Assembly: GCF_032854445.1 (NCBI RefSeq)
Contig: NC_088297.1
Location: forward strand, 7,365,375-7,429,374
DNA from: Liolophura sinensis
Lineage: Eukaryota > Mollusca > Polyplacophora > Chitonida > Chitonidae
Length of the DNA stretch: 64,000 bases
Direction of reading: 5' to 3'
The notes under the pieces were generated by a model. It was not told the origin of the DNA. It saw only the letters and a list, made by a program, of their open reading frames with translations, and did not search any database. The position numbers and the translations under genes were made by a program. Of this stretch, positions 25,550 to 36,308 are shown piece by piece (position 1 is the first letter of the stretch; every line of letters starts with the position of its first letter).

Positions 25550-25928
25550 GATTCTATGGTCAGTGGTGTTGGTCTTGTGGTCAGTGATATTAGTCCTATG
25601 GTCAGTAGTGTTAGTCCTCTGGTCAGTGGTATTAGTCCTATGGTCAGTAGTGTTAGTCCTCTGGTCAGTGGTATTAGTCCTATGGCAAAATGGTGTTGTT
25701 TCTATAGTAAGTGGTATTGGTCCTATGGCCAGTGGTTTTGGTCCTGTGGTCAGTGGTATTGGTCCTATGACCAGTGGTTTTGGTCCTGTGATCAGTGGTA
25801 TTGGTCCTATGACCAGTGGTTTTGGTCCTGTGGTCAGCGGTATTGGCCCTGTGGTCAGTGGTATTGACCCTATTGTCAGTGGATCTGGTCCTATTGTTAA
25901 TGGTGTTGGTCCTGTGGTTAGTGATATG
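25550..25928 (+). repeat. 21-bp minisatellite encoding a heptad, 18 units
   Basis: Eighteen consecutive units follow AGTCCTATGGTCAGTGGTATT-like forms. All are 21 bp except unit 7 (AGTCCTATGGCAAAATGGTGTT), which has 22. Translated, each unit gives a heptad such as SPMVSGI or GPVVSGI. A frame opens at ATG 25445 and enters the array; unit 7 shifts it, and the heptad frame then continues to a stop at about 25994. Without that extra base the ORF would be one frame of about 180 codons. Because 21 is a multiple of three, open frames also exist on the other strand, so this may be a plain minisatellite. Confidence 0.9.
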
Positions 25929-25994
25929 GTGGCCAATGATTTAGGACTGGTATTCCTGTTTCCTCATCGATCAAAATGGACCGAAACAATATAA

Positions 25995-27391
25995 GTTCTT
26001 CATTTTTAAGTATGGCCTAAGGTGAAATGGTGTAAATATGTATTATATTTTGATTCCAAACTACTCATTAGTAATTAAACCAAAACTATAGAAAAATGAA
26101 TTCCATACCTCTGGCAGGGCATGTTGATAATACAAACTGTAAATCTTACATCAACAACATGCACAATAATGGTGTGATCCCATGACGTCTTAAAGACGAG
26201 AAAACAAGAGCGCCTATTTTTGGGATCATAAATTAGGCACGTAGGACTAAACAAATCCCAAGGTTGAAAATACGCACTATGCTCCAAGTCGCCAGTGTGT
26301 GTGTGTGTGTTTTTTTTCTGAATGAATTTAAATAATAAATAAATAGATACTGTCGTCCTAGACCAGGGTCTTTCAAAATGTGGAATTAACAACCTTGCAT
26401 TTTTTGCTTCACCCATGAAGCTGCTTGTACAAAGGGGACTGAAGCTTGCTACTATGTAAGTATTTGCATGGACCAGTTAGACGAAAATACGGAGATAAAC
26501 TGACAAGAGGCCGGATTTCACAGGTTTCGTTGTGAGCATTTGTCAATTACCACATTTTCGTTGCACGCTGCTCTGATGTTGATGTGCGTGATGTAGTCTG
26601 TTCTATTTTACATAGCGAATTCTTATGCACTATTATTTTATATGGGGGTCGGTGGTCAACGTTGTTCTCATCAGATTTCATTTGTTGACAGATGACACAA
26701 GACTGTTAAATTTCGAGCTTATATTGCTCATTTTGTTCAGCAGTTGACTGTTTCTTCCAGCTATTAAAACCACATCAGGAAATAAATAAGTCACCTGCTC
26801 ATTTGTTAGTCGTCTGGAAAGACGAGATATATAGATTGGAAAATAACGGACAGAAAATCGGAGTGATCTCACAAACCAAGTTAGACAAAGTATAAAGCAT
26901 TACATTCAGAAGAATTCTTCTCCTTTCAAAATGTGAATATTTTCAATCAAGTCCTCATGTGGGTAGTCCTCTTTAAAAAGGAGTTAATAGCTTGGAAAAA
27001 CGTCAAGGAGTTCAGCGGGGAGATAAATTTCCAGATGAAGTTAAACTAAGTATCCATGCAGAAAGCAAAAGGCAAAAAATATGTCAGTTGACTCGATTTT
27101 ACGAGCTGAGAAAATGGCTCTTACTTATAATGAAGAGATTACAGATCGCCACCTTCGGACAATTATATTACCGTTCACTGGACAGTCCAGACCCCAGGAG
27201 GCAATGCCCAGGGGTTGTGCATGAGGCCACTATAACGTGCTAGGAGTCATAAAACACAATCCGGTACACACATGAGGCCCCCGGACTTTGTTACCTGTCA
27301 AGGCTCAGACGAAGCCCATTTTTTCAAACTTCATCTAAAGGGATTTCTGCCCTGTTTTACTATCAAAGCGCTTGAAGACTAATCTAAAATC
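25995..27391. other. intergenic with one dispersed-repeat copy
   Basis: About 26440-26520 (-) matches the dispersed repeat at 39285-39440 (GGCCTCTTGT, CTAACTGGTCCATG, TTACATAGTAGCAAG). A short GT run lies at 26295-26310. No exon is supported. Confidence 0.4.
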
Positions 27392-27737
27392 CCTCGCCCC
27401 AATGCCAGTAGACCTGTAATGGAGTTCACTGCTCATTCTTGCTCTCTCTCTCTCTCTGCACTCTTTACAGGTTTAAGGCACAAACTCTTTATAGAATGGC
27501 CATGTCGTAGGCCAAATATTTCGAGACGCGAACATCCAAATGCTATAAACTTTTTCGCATAGTTTCAGTTCTATGAGTGATTGATGGCGTGCAGTAATCA
27601 TTTTGATAGTATTTTTTCTTGTTTTATTTTATTCTAAAGAATCTGACGGTTGATAATCTACATGAGTTGTAAAATAAGTCAGCAGTTTATTTTAAGGTTA
27701 GCATCTGCTTCAGCTTAAAACGAGAGGCGGTACATGC
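27392..27737 (+). repeat. second copy of the 22.5-kb dispersed element
   Basis: It aligns along its whole length with 22474-22810: CTCTTTACAGGTTTAAGGCA, the AGAATGGCCATGTC block, CATCCAAATGCTATAAAC, GATGGCGTGCAGTAATCATT and AAAACGAGAGGCGGTACATG. Flanks differ from the first copy, so the shared part marks the element itself. It has no ORF and no obvious terminal inverted repeats. Confidence 0.85.
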
Positions 27738-28620
27738 ATGAATCTTTCGTCAAAAGAGTTTACTTTGTGCAGTCTTAATTAGTATGAATTTTCCCTATTG
27801 AAATATACAGGTTGTGATTGAAGCCGATCTGAAAAAATAGAACAATATGTTTCAATCAGCTGACATCAGTTGCTGTAAAATTTAGAAGAGCAACACGCAC
27901 GCCAAATAACGTCATACGGGTAGGGTGCACTGCACAATCATTTTATCACCCAAAATTTCAGCAGAACCTTGAACACATCAACAAAGATTTTGTTCGAATT
28001 TAAAATTGTTGCATTCTATCTTTGAGACAAAAAAACAATCTTTAAAATTTTCGAACATAGAAGTGAGACAGAATAGGTTTATGCTACATAGTACTTTTTT
28101 TAATAACACGAGTGAGTAAATTCCGTTCATTATGGCGAGGCTTGTTTTTTTTTTTTTTTTTTTTTTTCGAAATGCATAAGACAACTATTGGTCTACCCGC
28201 TACTCTGTTGTACTCGCCACTTTTTTACAACGGCACGTGGCTTTATGCAGAGTGCAAGTTAAAGAGATATCTGCCCTGTTTTTACCTTATACAAACGACA
28301 AAGGCGTCAGAAGTGACCACGCTGGTTATAAAGCCACGATCAAGTCGACGAAAGAGGCGAGAAATTTACTGAAAATAACTGTTATGAAATCGACGTCAGA
28401 AGTGACGGTAAAGTTGATATAGATGAAGTCGCCGGGTAAAAATTGACAAAGAAAAAATATTAACATGACGACGACGACGTCTGTATGACCTTTTTAATCT
28501 TTTGTTACTACGTAGTTGTATCTCTTTTCATTTTTTTTTTGATCTGCGTGTTAATTGACCATTCCCAATTTGTGTCGCAAATCTAGCCAGGTCGTTGTGA
28601 GCTCGATGGTAAACGAGGTG
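27738..28620. other. intergenic with a poly-T run
   Basis: T run of 23 at 28145-28167. ORFs crossing it encode only phenylalanine or lysine runs. Nothing else is supported. Confidence 0.45.
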
Positions 28621-28622
28621 TG

Positions 28623-28690
28623 ACCAATCAACCTTGAGCCCCACTTAGCTTTCCTCTATAAGGCGCGCTCATTATCGCGTTCCTCAGAAT
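28623..28690 (+). promoter_or_regulatory. orphan CCAAT plus TATA pair
   Basis: ACCAATCA at 28623-28630 is followed 26 bp later by TATAAGG at 28657-28663, then a GC-rich stretch (GCGCGCTCATTATCGCG) where initiation could occur. The arrangement resembles a histone-type pol II core promoter. No histone or other coding frame follows: the first ATG gives only nine codons. It may be a promoter relic, a transposon promoter or chance. Confidence 0.25.
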
Positions 28691-29732
28691 GGATGATGTG
28701 CAAGAGCGCCGAGTTTAATGAGACTAATGGCACTCTCAATTATGTGGATGATAAAGCTGAACTGGTCTGATTTATAGCAAATGTCCGGAAAACCGACACC
28801 CAGTAGGAAAGGGCTTTCGACCATAGATGTGATGTATATGCTACATAGTCCATTGTAAATAAAAACGAAAATAATAAGGAATATATCAGTTGAATTTTGC
28901 CTATCAATAACAAATACATCATTCCCGAAATGATCTACACATTAAAAATATGAGAGCAAAGGGGAAAATGGCAACGGTGACAGAGACTACCTGCACGTAT
29001 ACCTCATTGAGTGTATCTGCGAATATATTATTGGCTAATCAAACTGATATACGCAAGAGAGAGACCTTTATTATTATAATTTTGTTTCTTTCAGTCCACA
29101 AACGGTAGCGGTGTTGGCATATAGCTCAGTGAGTAAGGGCTTAACCACAAGGTACACGAGGATTCAATATCGGCCTAGGATAAGCGTTGCCTTGATTCGG
29201 TTTCCCCTCACTGTCTATAGTTACGCATGCGCAATAGAGGCGAATGGGTCCAAGATTTGCCTCCAGACTGAAAAAATGAAGGAATACTGATTGATGATAC
29301 TGCCAAACACACATTTAGGTTGTTGATGCGTGATAAACTTATGCGCTTAAGTCAAAGTATATCTGAGCTTTGTCTGTTTTTGGATAGAACTGAAAACTGT
29401 TTTGTCTCCCTCCTGGAAGGTTACCAATGTAAGAAAATATTATGACTACTTCCAGTCACCACAGCTTCAAAACATGGCGGTCTTGGGTAGGTTGATTTTT
29501 TGATATGTTGTAGAGAAAAGTGCAAGCTTTAAAGTATGGCATTGTACCATGTCAAAGTTAGGGCATATATATTTTCGAGGCTAACGTTGACAAATTTACT
29601 ACATAAACAGTAAGGAAAATCTATTCGCTCTTTTAACTTTACCGGACCCTCGTGATAATAGGCTGTTAATGGTGTTCATAGGGTGGTTTGCAGTGAACGG
29701 CGCTGATTGGAGGACATTGTATTGGTATCTGC
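28691..29732. other. intergenic with a weak tRNA-like trace
   Basis: GGCATATAGCTCAGTGAGTAAG at 29115-29137 resembles a tRNA/SINE box A region, with a poor box B-like GGATTCAATATCGG near 29160. It is too weak to call a tRNA gene. The rest is unremarkable. Confidence 0.35.
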
Positions 29733-29809
29733 AGGGGTAAGGAGGGTTGTGGGGTGGTATGGAGTGGGGTGTGGGGTGGGGTGGGAGGTAGTTGGGGGGG
29801 GGGGGGGGG
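29733..29809 (+). repeat. G-rich tract with G16 run
   Basis: Repeated GGGG and GGGTGGGGTG blocks lead into a run of 16 G at 29794-29809. The plus strand has many closely spaced G triplets, enough for quadruplex folding in principle. Proline-rich minus-strand frames here are by-products. Confidence 0.85.
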
Positions 29810-30544
29810 TGTTAATGATTCTGCCCCTATGCACCTCATATGTGACTCTTGATCAGTGTTCACACTGTATACTTGTCTGTAATCATGGCTGTTATGTTTT
29901 CTCTTACTTCCAGCCCATACTTCTTGATTTTTGACTTGACAGCCACAACTAACGCACAGATTTGTTATTCAACATAACTCTACATGTTTGCACGCGTGCA
30001 GGTAATGTTACCGGTTGCATTTTTATGTATTTGGTTTCCATTTTCTGACAGTCACCCACGCTGCATTAATAACTTTGTGGTTAATTTGGATTAAACGAAA
30101 ATAACATGGGTATATTGAAAAAATGACTTAAAACATGTAATTTTGGACAACATTTTTTGAGGATATTTCTCAAATGCCAAATATAGATGAATCTGGCCTT
30201 CTCTTACCGGACACAGTAACCTGTTTCCAGAAATGTTTACTGAACGAAGACATCTGCCGTGGTTGTCAAGTTATGTTAATTGACATAAGGGGGGGTAATC
30301 GGGATGGGGGTGCCCTTGAAATATTTCTTATAAGTTCCTTTTGTTTTATTGAATTTTCCTGTCACTTGTAAATAGTGTGCAAAAACATGTTGAGCTGTTC
30401 TGTGACCAACGCATTATAAAATCATACAATATATGGAGTCCTGACAGGCTACAATGGACAATTAATGCTTCCGGGTCTGAACAAAGGCAGTCCCTTGCTA
30501 TTCCATTTTAAAGGCGTTGAATCAACTTCGCACTTCCGGGTTTT
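29810..30544. other. intergenic, nothing recognised
   Basis: No supported feature. Confidence 0.45.
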
Positions 30545-30665
30545 CTCCTCTCACTTTTAAGTTCTCGACTTTCACCCTTTCGTGCGTTCGCGTTTTTGAA
30601 CTTCACTCTTTCATGTTTTCACGCTTTGACCTTCGCTCTTTCGTGTTTTAGCGTTTTCGACTTAA
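30545..30665. repeat. degenerate 30-bp tandem repeat
   Basis: About four diverged units of the type CTTCGCTCTTTCGTGTTTTC with GCGTTTTTGA follow one another, for example at 30567, 30599 and 30630. Confidence 0.65.
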
Positions 30666-30902
30666 CTAACTTGTAACATAAGAAAACGCACCCGGCTTCG
30701 ATTATCTTACGTTGACTGAAGGCCAATGTTTTCTAACAATTAGGCGTGTAAGTCATACGCAAGGATATTTATGAGTGGGATTTGACCCGGGCCATTAGGA
30801 TTCCTCTATCCATAAAACTACTCAACATGGTGTAAATGACGAATTCTAGAGCATGGCCTTAAACACTAAATCAGTCCAAAGCTTAGCGTCAATGCCTATA
30901 AG

Positions 30903-31400
30903 ATGTATATTAGCTTGAGCATCTGCTTGTATATTTGGGCACTGTCGAGCTTGATTTTACTCGAGCTGAAATTTAATTCTGGCTTACCGGATAAATCGAA
31001 GGGCAGCCGATCTGCTCATGACCAACAGTTACAAACGCGGAGCCGATCCTCTCATAACCAACGGTTACATACGCGGAGCCCATCCGTTCATAACCAACAG
31101 TTACATACGCGGAACCGATCCGCTAATCACCAAAAGTTACATACGCGGAACCGATCGTCTCATAACCAACAGTTAAATACGCGCAGCTCATCTGCTCACA
31201 ACCAACAGTTACAAGCGCGGAGCCGATCCCCTCATAGCCAACAGTTACATACGCGCAGCCCATCTGCTCACAACCAACAGTTACAAACGCGAAGCCGTTC
31301 GGTTAATAACAACCAACAGTCACTTGCGCTGAACCGATCCACTCTTAACCAACAGTCACATACGCGGGGCAAAATCACGCTCGGTTTGGATGCGGTTTAA
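30903..31400 (+). CDS. hypothetical 165-residue repeat protein
   Basis: The frame starts at an ATG in good context (A at -3) with TATAAG just upstream. Residues 1-23 are hydrophobic (ICLYIWALSSLILLEL) and look like a signal peptide or membrane anchor. The rest is ten 12-residue repeats of the pattern R-S-x-S-x-H-N-Q-Q-L-x-T, rich in arginine, serine, asparagine and glutamine, followed by a short tail and TAA. All ten units stay in frame, including one 39-bp unit that gained exactly one codon. I do not recognise the protein. A minisatellite that happens to be open is the main alternative; no intron or polyadenylation signal was identified. Confidence 0.3.
   Translation: MYISLSICLYIWALSSLILLELKFNSGLPDKSKGSRSAHDQQLQTRSRSSHNQRLHTRSPSVHNQQLHTRNRSANHQKLHTRNRSSHNQQLNTRSSSAHNQQLQARSRSPHSQQLHTRSPSAHNQQLQTRSRSVNNNQQSLALNRSTLNQQSHTRGKITLGLDAV
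31005..31367 (+). repeat. 36-bp tandem array, 10 units
   Basis: Nine units of 36 bp and one of 39 bp (31293-31331), typified by CATAACCAACAGTTACATAC plus GCGGAGCCGATC. Units are roughly 80-95 percent alike by eye. The array lies wholly inside the ORF at 30903-31400. Confidence 0.93.
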
Positions 31401-33424
31401 AATCAGGAGGTTTGGCAGATACCTGGCGAACGACAGTGGCTTACATCGATACGTCAGATAAATAGATCACTCGTTTTAGTGTGCAAACAAACCTAATGTG
31501 TCCAAAAACTGTATCTCTAGTCAGTCCCATATACATGTATATAGTTGCTCCGAAGTAGAGCCAAAAGTTGTTCATGTAAAGACCGGGAGATAAAATAATA
31601 TCAACAAACAAATTTGGTTAGGCCCGAGACGTGGGAGTGGGTATAGCATTCTCTACTCTGCTTCTACACCATCTGGTCGGCAGCCATTTCGTAACTATAC
31701 ACATGCCAGCTTGTAACAGACTACTTTTTAAGATCAACAAACGAATATTTTGAGATGTGTTTACCCTCTCATAAAACACAGAATCTGTCTATTCTTAATT
31801 ACTCGAAATCACCGCCAGCAAATTCTTCAGTAAAGCCTTCTAAAATATTTCAATTCATATGACAGATAGTGAGGCATTTTAGCCTTACGGCTACGACAGT
31901 GATGAAAAAACTTAAATGTATTCGTGTTCGAGTAATAGCTTCCTTGTAATCGAGGCATTAAGGGGGGGGGGGGGGGGGCACTTTTAAGACAATATACATG
32001 AGTTCATTTAACACATTATTTTTGCCTGCAGCAACAAAACAGATTCCAAACAAATTTTCAGGACTCGAGATATTCCCACAGGAGTTCCCCTGTGATTACA
32101 ATTCATCGTCACGTATCTCTCCTGTCAGATAATTTCACGTTATGTCGTGTCGGGTCTTTATTGTCCCTAGCTATCACATATTTCTCGAGATTTGTTTCAA
32201 GAGGGCGATCGTCATTTTCTGTAATACACAAAGATTTTTTACGCCGCCCCGAAAATATCAATTTGCTATGAGAATGGAAGGTTTGGAATGTAGCAAGGAT
32301 TGTTAATTGATGTTGATGTCAGCCATACTCCCGATTATTTTACCTGTGGGTTGAAGTCTCAGGTTTATCACTGGTGGAAGCAGAGTCGCACTTTGTGGCA
32401 TAGGAACCCTGGCAGCCTGACAAGTATCAACCGCATGGCATAACCTGGGTCTGGGGTTCAAACATGTATCTTACCTCGTCTTTTGTGAAGGTCTTATCAG
32501 GCACATAGAGCGACTGTGACGAATAGATAAGTAAGGAACAAAATTCAAATTCATATTTTTAACTTTTTGTCCTGATTAAGGTACATTCTCTCAATTTATT
32601 GTCCTCTTTTATAACACAATTATAGCAGAAATGCATTGAAATATATCGTCAAAGGGAGTGTTTATTCGTAGTTTTACATGCCACTGACCAAAGACCGATC
32701 CACTCTCTTTTCTTATGTAGAGAACTTGCTTATTAATGTTGATTAATGGCGATGAACATGAACGGACTGGCGAGGTCATTACTCCACCCAGTACAGAGCG
32801 TTAGACATTTCCGGGAAATGATGGTTTTTCTGAGCTGTAGCTAGCCTGTACCGGAATGCATTTGTTTCCCGTTGTAGCTCGAGGAGAATGTCGCCTGTGT
32901 TATGATGGACAGGTTTGGTCACGCAGGGGTGGTAACGACATGAGCGAGTATTGGTTTTAATGAGATGCAGTCGAGGCGACACGGCTAATCGTCTCCTTTA
33001 CGACGTTTTTGCAGGTCATTGATGTCGTTAAGTTGGCAGCCATTATCCTCTAATAAGTCACTAACATATGAATCAATGGCCGATGTGCACGGGTTTATTT
33101 TTGAAAGGAGTGTGACTTCGTTTGTTGTCTACTGCCAAGGCCGTCGACAGGTGCAGACTTATGTTTGTGTCAGAAGCGTAAAAATGTTATGGCTTTCTAC
33201 AAGAACGAAAATATCCAAATACAGAAAAAAAGAAAAACTGCCATTTTTGGTCACATATTTGTTTCTGTTATTGTGATGATTGTGCTGCATTATTTTTGAG
33301 CCATTTCCACAGCCCCAGCATCGGCATTAACGCACCTAAAATGCAATAGTATACGGTCAGTTTTTTGAAGTGTTAACATGATATAAGATTTGAAATGCAA
33401 GAGGTAACAGAATATTAATCTACT
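31401..33424. other. intergenic with a G17 run
   Basis: G run of 17 at 31962-31978. No exon, RNA gene or repeat family was recognised in the rest. Confidence 0.45.
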
Positions 33425-33471
33425 AATAAACTGACGGCCAAAAGAAACTTTACGACTTCGTGAGTTAAATT

Positions 33472-33682
33472 TTTTTTTTGATTGGTGTTTTACGCCGTAC
33501 TCAAGAATATTTCACTTATACGACGGCGGCCAGCATTATGGTGGGTGGAAACCGGGCAGAGCCCGGGGGAGAGGAAGCCAGCATGAGCTGGACTTGAACT
33601 CATAGCGACCGCATTGGTGAGAGACTCCTGGGTCATTACGCTGCGCTAGCGCTTTAACCGACTGAGCCACGGAGGCCTCTCC
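33472..33682 (-). mobile_element. SINE family A copy inside the Tc1 element
   Basis: A well-preserved copy: T-rich tail complement, GATTGGTGTTTTACGCCGTA, AATATTTCACTTATACGACG, GCCAGCATTATGGTGGGTGG, then the tRNA-like head ending at TGAGCCACGGAGGCC. On the minus strand box A (TGGCTCAGTCGGTTAAAGCG) and box B (TGAGTTCAAGTCC) are readable. A central block found in longer copies is missing. It lies between the left inverted repeat and the transposase, so it inserted after the transposon. Confidence 0.93.
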
Positions 33683-33908
33683 AGCCTTTTAAGCAAATTA
33701 ATACCAAACTACTGTAGGAAACATTGTACGAAGCATATTCCCATGTGCGACAAGCGTCATATACGCTCACCCGAATTTGTTTTGAGACAATGAAGAAAGT
33801 TAAAAATCACGTGACCGATAGATGGCCGCAACAGCACATGTAATAAGTGTATAAAAACGGTACACACAGTGTGCTGGATTTGCACACTGAGTAAAAACCA
33901 CCAAAGTA

Positions 33909-34740
33909 ATGCATAGATTGGCTCCAGAACAACGCCAAAGGGCCCTGGGTATAGTATTAAAGGGAGCCACCCATGCCCACATTACAAGGGCCTTCAGCTG
34001 CTCTCGTGTTGCTGTGTCAAACTTGATGCAACGTTACACACACACAGGGCAGACATCGGACAAGCCAAGAACAGGCAGACCTAGGGTACCTGCGCAACTT
34101 ACACCTGAGGAACCGCTTCCTGACAGTGATGTAATCGTCAATCAATGCTTTAGGTGACCGGGTCAATCGGCAGACCGTGTCCAGGAGACTCATGGCTCAC
34201 GGAACTAGGGCCTATCGACCACTCAGAGGCCAGTTGTTGACAGTTTTGCATGTTCCAAGCCGATGGAAGACAGCGAGTTTACCGTCGAAGAGGCGAACAA
34301 ACGGCTGCATCATGCGTCAAGGAGGTGGTAACGTTTGCAGCGTTTACACCATTTGCAGCGTGATGGCGTGGGGTGGGATATGTGGAGAGAAACGGACACC
34401 ACTGGTCATCATCTACGGGAACCTAACAGCTCAAGGTTACGTGGATGAAATTCCTGAAAACGTTCTGTTGTCCTGCCATTCCGTCAACAGCAGCCACGTG
34501 GTGTCCTGTACCAGCATGGCAACGCCAGACCCCATACAACTAGAGTTGTGCAAAACTTCCTGGACACCCAATGACGTTATCGTCTTGCCGTGGCCCCCAC
34601 ATTCTCCAGATATGTCCCCCATGGAATACCTTTGGGATATCATGGATCGTCCAGTAAAACAACGGCCACGCCTTGCAGCCAAAAGGCAGGAACGCTCTGC
34701 AAGATGAATGGCAACGAATTCCACACCCATCTCATCAGAC
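33909..34740 (+). pseudogene. Tc1-like transposase, inactivated
   Basis: Tc1 transposases cut and rejoin DNA with a DDE catalytic triad. Frame 33909-34157 gives the N-terminal helix-turn-helix region (LAPEQRQRALGIVLKGATHA; later PRTGRPRV). After a frameshift, SRRLMAHGTRAYRPLRG, VMAWGGICGEKRTPLVI and VLPWPPHSPDMSPMEYLWD are recognisable. The block that normally carries the first aspartate (FTDES region) is deleted between RPLRG and YRRRGER. The second aspartate position of the usual DNARPH motif reads GNARPH. The last acidic residue in the SPxxSPxEYLWD motif remains. Frameshifts and stops elsewhere confirm a pseudogene. Confidence 0.9.
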
Positions 34741-34784
34741 GACTGACTTTTTCTATGCTTCGGAGAGTTTTTGCATGCAATGAA

Positions 34785-34838
34785 GCAAATGGTGGCCATA
34801 CACGATATTAAGCAAATGGTGGCCATACACGATATTAA
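34785..34838 (+). repeat. 27-bp exact tandem duplication
   Basis: Two identical 27-bp units (GCAAATGGTGGCCATACACG plus ATATTAA) at the 3' end of the transposase relic; a local slippage product. Confidence 0.97.
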
Positions 34839-35106
34839 CTGGTTTTGATATTGACTGATTTTAAAAATAATCAAGTTTTTGTATACTCTGCCCATTGTTA
34901 ACCAAGATAGAATGGCTGTTTTTCTACCCTTGCTCTGTCTGTTCACTTATAAAATGATTTGAAGTTTGCTTTGTTCCGTACTTACTCAAGACTTTCAATA
35001 TTTAAAGGCATTGGTCTTTTCAATATATTAAACTTCAATCATCTTGTTTTTTTGCTTTGGCAAAATATATTGATTTTGTAAAGTTTCATTTGGCCGTGAG
35101 TTTATT

Positions 35107-35345
35107 TTCTTTGGCATTACTGTTAAACACATCATGTAAGCACGGAATGCGCAAAGGTGTGAATTTGTTATAAGGAGAGTGCTTGATTTAATTTTCTTAG
35201 CATTTTGTTAAAGGTGGTGAAAATATAAACATTAACTAAAGTTCAGATAAAAGTGTGAAGTTAGTTGTACATGTGGTACAAGAAGACATCCTGGAAAATG
35301 TTAAAGACTATATTTGCAAATAATGTTTCATGCTCTTTATTCGGG
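35107..35345. other. short gap between the Tc1 element and a SINE
   Basis: AT-rich, nothing recognised. Confidence 0.5.
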
Positions 35346-35706
35346 GACCAGCCCTGATAGCACAGTTAGTATAGCGTCCGCTTCGAGAGGCGGTAGATCC
35401 ATTGTCACTCCTGGGTCGGGTCACATCTAAGACCTTAAAGGAGGAAGTATTAATTCCTCGCTTAGGGTTCAGCATTAAGGAGATAATACAACGACTGTTT
35501 GACCCGTATAAGTATAATGGCTTGTGCGGGGCGGCTAACTTGCCTTCGGTAGGTCTTCTCAGTGAACCAGCATCAGTTATATATAAGAGCGGTGTAAATC
35601 CATTCTGCAACAAAGAGGCACATTTCATGCACTCTAAGGACACCTTCGTCGTGATATAACTGAAAAATTGGTAAGTAGGAAGTTAAAACCCAAGCACTCA
35701 CTGACT
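35346..35706 (+). mobile_element. SINE family B copy 1
   Basis: tRNA-like head with box A CTGATAGCACAGTTAGTATAG and a box B-like GGGTCGGGTCACA, a body with GCGGGGCGGCTAACTTGCC and AAGAGCGGTGTAAATCC, and a tail ending TTAAAACCCAAGCACTCACT. Length about 360 bp. It shares order and sequence with copies at 38815 and 43053. Confidence 0.9.
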
Positions 35707-35848
35707 CTTTTTTCGGATATTTGTATAATTTCTTTCTTCCTTAAGTCTTTCAACACGTCGGAAAGTCCTTTCCTACCCCCAACACTGCCCAAAGTCATAG
35801 ATTTAGCCGTGGCGAAATTATATAACATCTTTTGTTATTGGTTGCCAT

Positions 35849-35889
35849 AAATAATAATAAGAATAATAATAATAATAATAATAATAATA
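35849..35889. repeat. (AAT)n microsatellite
   Basis: A 41-bp AAT trinucleotide tract with one interruption (AAGAAT). Confidence 0.95.
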
Positions 35890-36139
35890 CAGGAGTCAAA
35901 CACACATCCCTTGTGTATAATACAGTTGTATAATACAGTAAGTCATGTACAGATCGCCGTATCAGCTTGACAAGAGACAAAATACCATTCATCGTAAACA
36001 CACGAGCAGTTCATAGAATGTTCATAGCCACCAAAAGGAGTTCCCATGCAAGACTTTCCTGCCCCATGAGCACTTTTTGATTAACAGACTAGAGCAATAC
36101 TTAAAACAAATAGATCTGAACAGACACTTCCTGCTGCAG

Positions 36140-36306
36140 GAAGATGCTGCATCCTGGAAACAGCATACTGACCCTTACGCCCGATTTCTTCTTTTGGAAC
36201 TCAACGACACTTGTCACCAGGATTTGTGGTAAAAATATATCCAAGATAGTCATAGTTATCAGAAATCGTGCTGATGGACAAATCAGATATGAATCATCAG
36301 CAGAAG
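36140..36306 (+). CDS. candidate internal exon, unknown protein
   Basis: A pyrimidine-rich acceptor (ACTTCCTGCTGCAG) ends at 36139 and a consensus donor AAG/GTAAGT starts at 36307. The 167 bp between are open: one base, then 55 codons and one base. The peptide alternates hydrophobic and polar residues (for example FFFWNSTTLVTRICGKNISK) as beta-rich extracellular domains do. I cannot name the family. The frame stays open past the donor through three 51-bp repeats to 36536. No partner exon was found, so a chance open frame remains possible. Confidence 0.3.
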
Positions 36307-36308
36307 GT

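Larger units (their letters stand above)
33425..35106 (+). mobile_element. Tc1-like DNA transposon, dead, with a nested SINE
   Basis: Terminal inverted repeats of 29 bp lie at 33425-33453 and 35078-35106. They match at 27 of 29 positions (AATAAACTGACGGCCAAAAG and its complement CATTTGGCCGTGAGTTTATT). Between them is a Tc1-type transposase relic. Removing the SINE at 33472-33682 leaves about 1.47 kb, a usual Tc1 length. The TA target duplication is not clear at the ends as drawn. The transposase has lost catalytic residues, so the copy cannot move itself. Confidence 0.9.

Noticed and set aside
29115-29190. tRNA-like sequence (ATAGCTCAGTGAG)
   Set aside because: Box B is poor and stems cannot be paired by eye; at most an old SINE head.
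29666-29863. Proline-rich minus-strand ORF
   Set aside because: It is the complement of the G-rich low-complexity tract.
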